NCBI RefSeq assembly: GCF_016097555.1
Contig: NC_054701.1
Coordinates: forward strand, 5,577,093 to 5,641,092
DNA length: 64,000 nucleotides
Origin: Gigantopelta aegis
Lineage: Eukaryota > Mollusca > Gastropoda > Neomphalida > Peltospiridae
Direction of reading: 5' to 3'
The notes beneath the pieces are model-generated. The model was not told the origin of the DNA. It was given only the letters and a program-made list of their open reading frames with translations, and did no database searches. Numbering within the stretch: position 1 is the stretch's first letter; the number at the start of each line of letters is the position of its first letter. Made by a program: the position numbers and the translations under genes. Positions 35,559-64,000 of the stretch are shown piece by piece.

Positions 35559-37557
35559 CACTGGTGGCAGCTAAGTCTGCACACCTAAGCATTTGTGTTA
35601 TATTTTAAAGTTAAAATCTTTCTTTAAAAATATTTGTTTCACCGCCACAGTACAATGGAATGATAAATGTGTTACTACTGAAAGTTATTTTAATTTTAAT
35701 TTTTTTTAAACTCAAGTAATGAGCACATTTTTAGTGGGACTCCCCTGTATTTACTGGCCTGCATGACGGCACACAAGTCTGCACAGCAAACATTGAAACA
35801 ACCTCTTCTGTCGCTAATATTTTGTAAGTTCTAAACAACAAACACTTCCTGTTAGAGTCTGTTTCAGAAAAATGTTGATTATGCAAATGAGATACATATA
35901 AATGGTGTTCCATGCTCGTTAGTTTGGACAACACAAAATGACAATATAAATAAAAACCAATGTTAAAAATTTTGATCATTATTCAGCAAACGTTGTCTGT
36001 TATTAACTGTGTAAATGAGCACAAATAGTGTCTGTTAGACATATAGGATAATCAGTGATAATTTTGAAACAGACTATAGCTAAAAATAGGCCATGCTGTA
36101 AGTGCAAGCTTCAAAGTCTCTGCAGCCATATTGCGTTGTGTCACTTGGAGAGAAATTCAAAGTATGCTTAGATGTTTACATTAACAGATAAAATAAAACA
36201 TTTATTTCATTTATGGATTCATAAATTGCAATACGGTATGTATTGAAGCTTCTGTGTAAACTTGTGTAAGTTGATATGCAAGGTTGATCATTACAATGTT
36301 GACAGACGTGTTGACAGGTCACGAGGTGATACAAAAACACGTTGATTGAGGCTGGCAAAATATACTTTTAGTGCATTAATTCAGAGGGTTTTTTCAATCA
36401 AATTGTTATCTATCAGTTTTATACATATATTCACAATTAAGATGTGTTGTTTTATGAATTAAATTAACGTTGTTTGTTTGTTTACAAACATATCCCAACA
36501 CTTGTTTCAAGACGTAATGTAACATAATTAACATGTGCAGACTTTTATGCCATGCAGACTAAGTCTGTGCATATTAATTACGGTACCTTACATACGTCTT
36601 GAAACAAGTGTTGGGGTATGTTTGTAAACAAACAAACAGCATTAATTTAAAACAAAACATTTTGATTAATATACGTATAAAACTGATAGATAACAATTTG
36701 ATTGAAAAAACTCTGAATTAATTACCTTTTGCCAGCCTCAATCAACATGTTTTTGTATCACCTGTCAACATGTGTCTGTCACCACTGTAATGATCAACCT
36801 TGTTATTTGTTACTTGTATATCAACTTACACAAGTTTACATATAAGCTTCAATACATACCTTATTGTAATTTATGATTCCATAAATGAAATAAATGTTTT
36901 ATTTTATTTGTTAAGCATATTTTAAATTTCCCTCCAAGTGACACAACACTGGCTTCACAGACTATAAGCTTACAGCATGGCCTATTTTTAGCTATAGTCT
37001 GTTTCAGAATTATCACTGATTGTCCTATATGGCTAACGAAAACTATTTGTGCTCATTTACAGAGTTAATAACAAACAACTTTTGTTGAATAATGATAATA
37101 AATTGTAATGGGTTTTTTTTGGTCATTTTGTGTTATCCAAACTAAGGAGCATGGAACACCATTTATATTTATCTTATTTGCATAATCTAAATTAACTTGA
37201 AACAAACTATAATAGGAAGTGTTTGTTGTCTAGAACTTATGAAAAGTCGGATCAGTTACCTGTTTGTTGTTTCTGTGAACAATAGCGACATAAGTGGTTG
37301 TTTTAATGTTTGCTGCGCAGGCTTATGTGCCGTCATGCAGACCAGTAAATACAGCGGGGGGGAGGGCACTAAAAAGCACTCATTACTTGAGTTTAATTTT
37401 TTTTTTTACATTTTTTAACTTTCAGTAGTAACATGTTTAATAATACCGTTTATTGTTCTATTGTACTGTAACGGTGAAACAAATATTTTTAAAGAAAGAT
37501 TTTAACTTTAAAATATAACACAAATGCTTAGGTGCGCAGACTTGGGTGCCACCAGTG
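35559..37557. mobile_element. 2-kb near-palindromic DNA transposon
   Basis: Tips cactggtggcagctaagtct and (right, reversed) cactggtggcacccaagtct, flanked by TA at 35557-35558 and 37558-37559. The two halves are inverted copies almost to the centre near 36555: gcatgacggcacacaagtct at 35761 mirrors the block at about 37320, and caagacgtaatg near 36510 mirrors cattacgtcttg-like sequence near 36595. Arms are close to 1 kb with little spacer. No transposase is visible. A TA target and CACTG tips suggest a Tc1/mariner-type non-autonomous element with extremely long TIRs. It ends 116 bp before the CFAP100 first coding exon. Confidence 0.85.
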
Positions 37558-37680
37558 TATACATTATATTCAGTATTATACTGAGTATGTATAAAAGAAT
37601 ATTTTTTGTAAATTTATTTTCAGATAATTTATTCAAAGGTGACACTGGAAATGTCTTATTTTTTTATTTTTAGAAACATT

Positions 37681-56175
<18,495 letters not shown>

Positions 56176-56990
56176 CTACAGATGTGGACGTCTTGTGTAC
56201 AGTGTCATGTATTTATATATGTTGATCAGTGTTATTGTTGACATAAAACATCTTATTACCTCAAGGACGTTTTGTTGTGGACAGTGTCGAGGAATCAGTT
56301 TTAGAAATGAATATGGTGTTCTGATACACACTGAACACTAGAACTGAAAGCAGTTGGTCAATGGGCCTGCATGTCATTAAGTCGGTGGTTGTGCTGGGCA
56401 CACAACTCATCTGTCTGGACTGTCTAATGGTTACTGAAAAAAAGAAGTCACTATTGTTGCCCAACATCTCCCTACAGAATTGTTAAATCTCGCTCCATGT
56501 GGGAACCACTACCGAGATGTGAACACTGGACCAAGCAGCCCGAGGTCTGGTACCTTAATCACTACAATCCTCACAAATTGAGAACAATGCTTAGGTGAAA
56601 TGGATTTTGTAATTATAACCTGGGTACTTGCCAAAATGTATTAAAAAATAATAAATTTACGCTTTTAATGGAGAACTCCGACCGTAGAACTGGTACCCAG
56701 GACAGATATGAACACATTTCTGGGACAGAAAAATTGATCATTTGGCGTTGCCACTGTGCAGCTTTGTAATGAACTGTCTCCCTTGTCAATGTAGCAAGAA
56801 AAGGGGTATTGTTCCTTCAAAGTTTAATTAATAAACAGGCTAGCATTTGTTTGCTTGGTTATATAAAATAATATGACAAACCTGTGTGTCATTTCTTGGA
56901 ATAACTTAAGAAAAGAAACAAAAAAAAAATCAAGAAATGCAATTTTACCTAAATAAATGTATTCAATACACAAAACGCCAAGTCAGAATG
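56176..56990 (+). other. CFAP100 3'UTR with poly-A signals
   Basis: Candidate signals aataaa at 56650-56655, 56830-56835 and 56952-56957. 56388-56580 resembles a decayed minus-strand SINE (cf. 32055-32456). Confidence 0.45.
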
Positions 56991-58265
56991 ATAATTTTTT
57001 TGTTTTATTTTGAGTGTTGTACAAAATTCCATCTGCTGTAAATACATGCCTCATGGTTATAATATTATAATACATGCTATACACACTAGCACACAAGCGA
57101 GTACCAGCGAGCGAGCATACAAAGGTGGTCCGACCCACTGTGGCTCGGTCTGACTGCGGTACACCATGCAGAGAGCAGAGATCATCGCAGTGAGACACAA
57201 CATAGAAAAATAGAGATAGATCAATGTGTGTGATTAAACAGTAATGTTCATGAAAATGTACGGGTATGGATATCAACCATTGTTATTAGTCATAAACTAT
57301 ATTCCAAATTGCACTCATGACTGGCTGAGAATGTGTTGTGGCACACCATTAAGTGAGGTAGTGTGGGATTTGAGAAAATTTAGGAACACATTCCCTCTCT
57401 AGAACAGATTTTCAGATACTGCAAGATTACAAAGATCATTTCAACAGTTGTGTTTTTCACAACCAATATTAAAACCTACAAGTTTTCTCAAATTACAGAT
57501 TTTATGGACCTTGTCCTGGGTTTTTTTATGGTCCTAAACCAATGTTAAAAGAGTATCATTTTAGCAGTTTGACCACCAATGAAAAAACTGAATTTTTCTC
57601 CATTTACAGCATGGATGTTGTTTTTCAACTTATTATTGTTTTTCAATAGTCCTAAACTAGTGTTATAAAGAAGATCATTTTAAAACAGAATTTTTCTACA
57701 ATTACAGCACAGATCGTTTTTCATCTTGTCATTGTTCTTCGATAGTAAAAAACAACCCCAGAGTTACAAAGAAAATCATTTTAACAGCTTGATCTATGTA
57801 GATTTTTATATCTTGGTTGAAAAAAGGAATTTTTCTCTATTATATGGATCTTGTCCTCTTCTGTGAAGAAAAGTTAATAATACTCTCCCCTATTTTTCAT
57901 GAACCTATTGTTTTCTGGATATCTTGTACAGTCATTTTTATCTCAATAATTACTAATATTTTATGTTACTGGAAATGGCACCTAAAAATAGTTTTAAAAG
58001 AAAATTAGTAGCTCCACCTATGTTTAATTGTTTATTTAAAACATATAGTTTCATTTTAAGTTAATGAAAAACCTAACTTGCCAATTAATATGTATTTTTT
58101 TAAAAAGAGAAGAAAACATAAAAGCTAGTCTAGTTTTATGTTAATGAAAATGTTGCTATGAGTTTGTACAGTTATGTGTGAGAAAGAGGCTATAAAAAGA
58201 TAATTTTAACAGCTCTGCCAAAGTTAAAAAAAGTTATTTTTACATACCGGTATTACGAGAAGACG

Positions 58266-58513
58266 GGTTAACATATCACAACGCAAACCAACCCTTTAAA
58301 TATCTTAACATATCACAACGCAAACCAACCCTTTAAATATCTAACTTTGCAATGTCACTGTCACCACCTGCAGGCTTGTTCTAGTATAATACTTTAAATA
58401 ACTAACTTTACAATGTCACTGTCACCAGCTGCAGACTTGTTCTAGTATAATACTTTAAATAACTAACTTTACAATGTCACTGTCACCAGCTGCAGACTTG
58501 TTCTAGTATAATA
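58266..58513. repeat. two short tandem repeats (37 and 61 bp units)
   Basis: Two copies of taacatatcacaacgcaaac (with caaccctttaaatat), then about three copies of a 61-bp unit containing aatgtcactgtcaccagctg and cagacttgttctagtataat. Confidence 0.88.
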
Positions 58514-58698
58514 ATGATTTTGGTAAACCTGTCAAAAGACAATCTCTAAATAATTTACTTTTAGAAAAAAATCAGAGATTACACGTTTTGGTATATGTAA
58601 ATTAACAAGTATTTATGTGAACACTTTCACTAACATTACATTATATACTGATGGGAAGAAATGAGGGAACACATGGCAATTTATTTTTACTAAAGTAG

Positions 58699-59005
58699 TA
58701 GTCTGTATAAGACGAGCATTCTCAGAGTACTGCTAAATCAATTAATGTCCCTTACCAGGCTGAACAATTTTTTGTATCTCCTAAACTCAAGGGGCATAAC
58801 TCTGTGAAAAATAGGTAAATTGCCACAAAAATCAAACTTGATCTGTAATGGTACATGATAAAGCTATACACAAAGTTTTAGATCAATATCTCAAAGCATT
58901 TTGAAAAACATCTGGTAAACTTCTGGACAGATGGATAGACAGACAAACAGAAGGATGGAGATGAAACCTCTAGTCCCCTCCTGTTGGACCAGCAGGGGAC
59001 TAATA
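58699..59005 (-). mobile_element. dispersed repeat family 'ccctactggtcc', copy 2
   Basis: Inverted relative to 6467-6890. Right end ccagcaggggacta, left end agcattctcagagtactg; shared interior includes atctcaaagcatttt and cagacagacaaacag-like blocks. Confidence 0.75.
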
Positions 59006-60622
59006 TATAATGTGTGACTGACTGTCACTAACATGGGGTGGAATGTCCGTAACATGGTTAGCTTCTTGCCACTATGGATGAAAGTTTTGTTTGCACCCAA
59101 TATTTGCTATTATTCCTCGTATGTTCCCTTATTGCTTTCCATCAGAATATGATGAATAAAATAATAAATCTGAAATTATAAAACATTTACTGCTAAAACA
59201 TTCTACCCACTGGTGTGATATAGTCCATTAATATATGCATAGAAACAAAATTTATCCTCTTTTCCCTAAAAATGTATCATTCTAAACGTGCACAGTAAAA
59301 CAAGTGATTTTCGATGTACAATATCTCACGAATGCAAATTTGTTGGTAGGTACCACCCAACAAAGTCAAGGCACAACCTTAAAGTATGTTTAAATGCATA
59401 AAATCTAATATATTTTTGTAAAACGTTGAACAAAATAGGTTCAAAAGACTTAATTACAAACTATAATTATAAGTTAAAAACTTCTATTAATGATTTTAAA
59501 TTCAGAGTTAAATTCCACATACCAGAATAAATAATAAATAATAAATATTTAATTCATCAATCTTAGTATTTTGAGGGAAAGTACCGAGAGTAATTGTACT
59601 AATTAATAAGTATTTCATTGCAAACGTTTTTACTTCAGGTAAAAACAAATAGTCAAGTGTTTATAAATTATTCAGTGTTCTGCTAAAATTGTAAACAGTT
59701 GCCTAAAGCCGAATGCTTATCATTATGATGTCATGATAGTCAACAGTTGTATGAGATGACATTTCTGAAAATAATGTACACATGATAACAACAGAAACTT
59801 GTGAAAACTAAACCAGCATTAATACAATACAACTTTAACATAATGCAGTGCTATTTTACTTGATGTATATTTCAACACCTAAAATAGAATTTTGTTGAAT
59901 GCTGACGAATATAATTTGATGACAGTTAAAAATGATTAACAGTGACTGCAGAAACTAAAAAACAATGTAAAATGTTTACATTTTTATAACTGAACATAAA
60001 ACTGCAACGGAATTAAAATGTTCATGATGATGTTTTAGTAAAAAGAAAAACAGTAACAATTCAGCTTCTGGTAATACATTTTACATTCATTGTTTTTTGT
60101 TTTTTTACATATTGCATAAAAATGTAAATGCTTATGATAAAATATTTGCATAACTTATTTACATAACTACAATGAATGTATTAATAACAATGAATACCCT
60201 AATTGAAGTTCTGAGACTCTTCATCACATAAAAATAGAATATAAATGTGCTATCTAAAACGACAAAAACAGCCACAATAAAAATCTAAAATTCATTCATG
60301 CTCATATAATTACACTGTACACTAAATTCTACCGTTATGTCTAATAATGATGATATTATACAATGTGCAATTCTATACAATGTGACAATTTGTTCCATAT
60401 ATTGTGGTGGTAAAAAATTAATTACATAATTGGTGGAAGTAGCAACAGCTTGGGAAATGATAAAAAATATATATATTAATACAAACGTTGAACCATTCAC
60501 CTTTAAAATATTTTAATTTTAAAAACAATGTCAGTGACTGCACAATGATGCAATTATTAAATACTCATAAAACTTTTTATTTTTAAAAGCATGTTAACAA
60601 CTGTTCCATTTTGTAATTATCT

Positions 60623-60772
60623 GGGCCCATATTTTCGAAGCTATCTTAGGCCTACAGAATTATAAAACTATCGTAGGCTAGTTCACTACAGCACACTTCA
60701 TAGTGATGTCATAGCTTACGATGGTTTGACAATTTTGTAGTGCTAAGATAGCTTTGAAAATATGGATCTGGC
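60623..60772. mobile_element. MITE with gggcccatattttcgaag ends
   Basis: Inverted ends gggcccatattttcgaagct (atcttag) and (right, reversed) ggccagatccatattttcaa; 150 bp. This terminal sequence resembles a MITE type common in invertebrate genomes (from memory). Confidence 0.75.
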
Positions 60773-61773
60773 CTGTTATTTTATTTCACAACATTTACCT
60801 ATGGTGAACAAGTGACTAGAGATATTTTTGTCAGGTTCATGAAATTTGTTTTTAAAATAGTACTTAGTCTTTGAAAAACGGACCTAAATACAAATACTTA
60901 CGGATATAATCTCGCATAACATCAAGATGATTGAGTACACATGATGTGATCAGTTTATTAAATAAATTAAAACAAATAATAATAATAAGTTCCTGACAGT
61001 AAGAGATGGTTAAATTTAGTGTCACTGATTTGCCATGTTCGCCCATAGTAGTGTTTAAACCATGTATTCAGCTAAACTTTTTATCTACAAAGATACAAAC
61101 AATTAACATTATAAACTATTCTTTAACATTCATATTACCCACAATTCCCTAAAACATCTCTTATTTTTATTTCCAAAATTGTAGTCTCCTGCATCCATGG
61201 TTCATCAAACAAAACTTATTACCTCTCATCACAATCTAAAGTTAAAAATAGCAAACTAATTTGCATACTTGGCAAATTACAAAGCAATCACAGGTTCTTT
61301 ATGATAACCAAGTTTTAGTGATTTTTTTACTAATTACAATGCATTGCAAAAATATAGTTTTTGCATTCTCCTCATTTTCTTTGTCCATGTAGATTTCATC
61401 AAACTAGAAACTCAGACAGGCTTATTTTACAATATTTCCACACTGGAGCATGTTATATAATGTGGCCATCATGTTTTGTCAATCTAGACATCCTTTAGTG
61501 CATGCAACATGTCTATATAAACATCACTGTTGCCATGGCCATCTTATGTTATTTATGCTGCATACTTCAGCAGATGCAACACATATATTAAAATAACAAA
61601 ACTTCATTCTGAAATATCCTTTCTTCCTCGGTCAGCACAATCTAATCCTGGTTCGGAATTTGATTTTGGAACAGTTTGGCACTGTTCCAGTGGAAGCATT
61701 CTCGAGTTTATTTCAACTCACTGGCAATGTGATTGGCTGTTACTACTTCTTCTCAATCTGCCTTTCCAGTTCG

Positions 61774-62300
61774 ACAACACAACCGATTGCCAGTAGTTAT
61801 TCTGACACAACCAGTCTATTTCAACTACTCAACTGATTGACAGTAGTTATTCTGACACAACCAGTCTATTTCAACTACTCAACTGATTGACAGTAGTTAT
61901 TCTGACACAACCAGTCTATTTCGACAACCCGACATTGACAGTAGTTATTCTGACACAACCAGTCTATTTTAACTACTCAACTGATTGACAGTAGTTATTC
62001 TGACACAACCAGTCTATTTCGACAACCCGACTGGTTGCCAGTAGTTATTCTGACACAACAAGTGTATTTCGACAACCCGACTAGTTGGTTGTCATTAGTT
62101 ATTCTGAAACTGCCAGTCTATTTCGACAACCTGACTGGTTGTCTGTAGTTATTCTGAAACTACCAGTCTAGTTCGACAACCCTGACTGGTTGGCGGTACT
62201 TATTCTGAATATCTCAGTCTATTTTCATAATGGCACTGGTTGTCTAGAAATTCTAAAATTTCCAGTGTACTTTATAATGTCTAGTAATTCTGAAACATCC
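61774..62300. repeat. 50-bp minisatellite, degenerating to the right
   Basis: Good copies of attgacagtagttattctga with cacaaccagtctatttcaac up to about 62060, then progressively diverged copies to 62300, reaching the putative stop codon region of the minus-strand exon, where ctagttctgaaa resembles the same unit. Confidence 0.85.
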
Positions 62301-62358
62301 AGTTTATTTTTCCATTATTGCTGGCTGTCAATTCTAAAACTGCTGCTGTGTGTTCCGG

Positions 62359-62492
62359 CTAGTTCTGAAAGTATTCTTCTCGAGGTCCAAGCTGGCGCCT
62401 ACCCATGTGCGGTGAACTGTGACTGATTGGTCCATTTGCTATGGCAACTCCTTGATGGTGGGGATAGCGACCCATTTGTGCGGGAGAACCAT
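62359..62492 (-). CDS. candidate last exon of a minus-strand gene
   Basis: On the minus strand, tttttatctccttcag (good pyrimidine tract) is followed by an exon entered with two bases of a split codon, then 43 codons reading GSPAQMGRYPHHQGVAIANG ... GRRQLGPREEYFQN and TAG (62361-62359). GC content is well above the flanks. I do not recognise the protein. No compatible upstream exon was found before the window end, and the other two frames also stop only later, so the frame is a preference, not proof. Confidence 0.4.
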
Positions 62493-62734
62493 CTGAAGGA
62501 GATAAAAACAATCCTAAAACATGTATTAAAAGAAAACAATGTTACAGGACACCCCAGCACATTGTTTAATGAGTGGTGATCAGATTATAACAGAGTAATC
62601 AGTTTAGAAAGATAAAAAAGAAAGGAAAATAATCATGTTTGTTTACAAAAACACTAGCATTGTTTCAGGGCCCCCAGTATCTAAAAACCAAAACATTTAA
62701 TCCAGGGCTACAAATATAAAGAATAAAAGGTTGT

Positions 62735-62825
62735 GTCTTAAGATATCGGCTTTAGCCTGCGATGGTTACAATGGCAAATGCATTCGTCATTCGACCTGAG
62801 CAGGATAAAGCCGATATCTTAAGAC
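62735..62825. repeat. 20-bp perfect inverted repeat
   Basis: gtcttaagatatcggcttta (62735-62754) and its exact reverse complement (62806-62825) around a 51-bp loop; weaker pairing continues outside. Probably a small MITE. Confidence 0.85.
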
Positions 62826-62829
62826 AGTA

Positions 62830-63415
62830 ACCAGTTATTTCTTTTATCCTGTAATCCTACAGGAACAGTTGGAAAATCATTATTTATTCCATTTTTGTGT
62901 ATGCAAATCAAGTATCATCAACCTAGCATGGCTTTTGCAATATGACGTCATACAAGTCACATTCAAAAAAGGTTTTTAAACTCTTATTCATAAATAAACA
63001 TACACGTTTTGTATTGTTATCGCAAAACTAAAAGTTATTTGTATTTACTATACTTAAACAAATGATTTAAAGAGTATGTTTATTGAAAATCTAGTCTGAA
63101 ATACTTGAGAGGAGTTGGGCTTATGTCACATGACCTACATTTTTGGTTTGTGACAAAAAATATAGAGATTTATCTAGTCATCATATCTTGCCAAAGAATA
63201 CAGTGATTGCGGAATAAAAATTTATATTAATTTTAGTTAATTTTATTAGCTACTCCTTTCCTGATTTGGGATCAAAAAAGTACATTAAACATGTATGGAG
63301 AAGAACTTACAGAGTTATTCATGCTTTTCAGATGCAACAGGTTCGATCTGACTTGTTGCCAAGCAAATATTATGATGTGACTAGATTTATTGTCCAATTT
63401 AAGCCAACAGATAAG
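62830..63415. other. AT-rich stretch
   Basis: No gene supported. A strong-looking minus-strand donor (ctct|gtaagt near 63309) has no exon in a phase compatible with the candidate exon at 62359-62492. Confidence 0.4.
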
Positions 63416-63418
63416 ATA

Positions 63419-64000
63419 TGTTAATTGCTGATGTGACATTGTGTGTAAATGCTGATATGACATCATGAATAAATGCTGATATATTGTGTATAAATGCTGA
63501 TATGATATTGTGTGGAAATGCTGATGTGACATTGTGTGGAAATGCTGATATGACATTGTGTGGAAATGCTATGATATTGTGTGGAAATGTTGATGTGATA
63601 TCGTGTATAAATGCTGATATGACATTGTGTGTAAATGCTGATATATGTTATGTGAAAATGCTGATGTGACATTGTGAATAAATGCTGATGTGACATTGTG
63701 TGGAAATGCTGATGTGACATTGTTCGTAAGTTTTGATTCGACATTGTGTGGAAAAGCTGATTTGACATTGTGTGGAAATGCTGATGTGACAGTGGGTGGA
63801 AATGCTGATGTGAATGGAAATGCTGATTTGACATAGTGTATAAATGCTGATGTGACATTGTGTGTAAAATGCTGATGTGACATTGTGTGTAAATGTTTAT
63901 GTGACATTGGATGGAAATGCTGATGTGACTGTATAAATGCTGATGTGACATTGTGTGTAAATACTGATGTGGAAATGCTGATGTGACATTGTGTGTAAAT
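63419..64000. repeat. ~24-bp minisatellite running off the window
   Basis: About 24 variable copies of aaatgctgatgtgacattgt with gtgg/gtgt. Considerable divergence and indels between copies. The minus-strand His/Ser-rich open frames come from the 8-codon unit and are not genes. Confidence 0.93.

Larger units (their letters stand above)
56990..62358 (-). other. possible 3'UTR/downstream region of a minus-strand gene
   Basis: If the exon at 62359-62492 is real, its transcript would run leftward; the reverse poly-A signal at 57004-57009 (tttatt on +) would end it facing CFAP100. Apart from the repeats listed separately the stretch is AT-rich with no supported coding sequence. 60775-61770 shows nothing further. 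Confidence 0.3.

Noticed and set aside
61538..61552. RFX X-box (gttgccatggccat) as a ciliary promoter
   Set aside because: Only the left half matches consensus, and it lies beyond the 3' end of CFAP100, not upstream.
63265..63400. Upstream exon of the minus-strand gene ending at a gtaagt donor
   Set aside because: In the phase required by the exon at 62492 the segment contains a stop, and its acceptor side lacks a pyrimidine tract.
63463..63951. His/Ser-rich 162-codon minus-strand protein
   Set aside because: Comes from the 24-bp minisatellite; several frames are open at once.

Overview
This is a window of animal nuclear DNA, most likely from a mollusc and probably a gastropod. Genes are split into short coding exons by long AT-rich introns. 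Dispersed tRNA-headed SINEs have the kind of tails I associate with molluscan genomes (from memory, not searched). There are many small terminal-inverted-repeat (TIR) elements, and one gene is a conserved metazoan ciliary protein. No bacterial, phage or CRISPR feature is present. Layout: 1-8990 is gene-free and dominated by minisatellites (118, 60, 41 and 38 bp units) and small DNA transposons. Gene A (9017-23223, + strand) has six exons joining in frame to 291 codons. It encodes a small single-pass membrane protein with a signal peptide, a six-cysteine CUB-like ectodomain, a membrane span followed by four cysteines, and a proline-rich tail with two PPxY motifs. 23224-37673 is intergenic, with SINEs, palindromic DNA elements and a 2-kb near-palindromic transposon. 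Gene B (37681-56175, + strand) has fifteen coding exons joining in frame to 583 codons. It is recognisable as CFAP100 (CCDC37/MIA1), a DUF4200 coiled-coil protein of the ciliary inner-arm dynein region. Beyond it, 56176-64000 probably holds the 3' end of a convergent minus-strand gene (candidate last exon 62359-62492), more small transposons, and a 24-bp minisatellite running off the window. The two recognised genes are unrelated in function and there is no operon-like logic. The most unusual property of the window is where its tandem repeats sit. At seven exon-intron boundaries in the two genes, the exon edge together with its splice site has been tandemly duplicated, in three cases to about 37-68 copies, producing arrays of decoy splice acceptors or donors next to the true one. 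The affected junctions are gene A exon 2 acceptor and exon 5 donor, and CFAP100 exon 1, 4, 7 and 10 donors and exon 6 acceptor. All exon boundaries were read by eye from splice consensus, phase continuity and protein homology. Copy numbers are array length divided by unit length, except the 75-bp array, which is exact.
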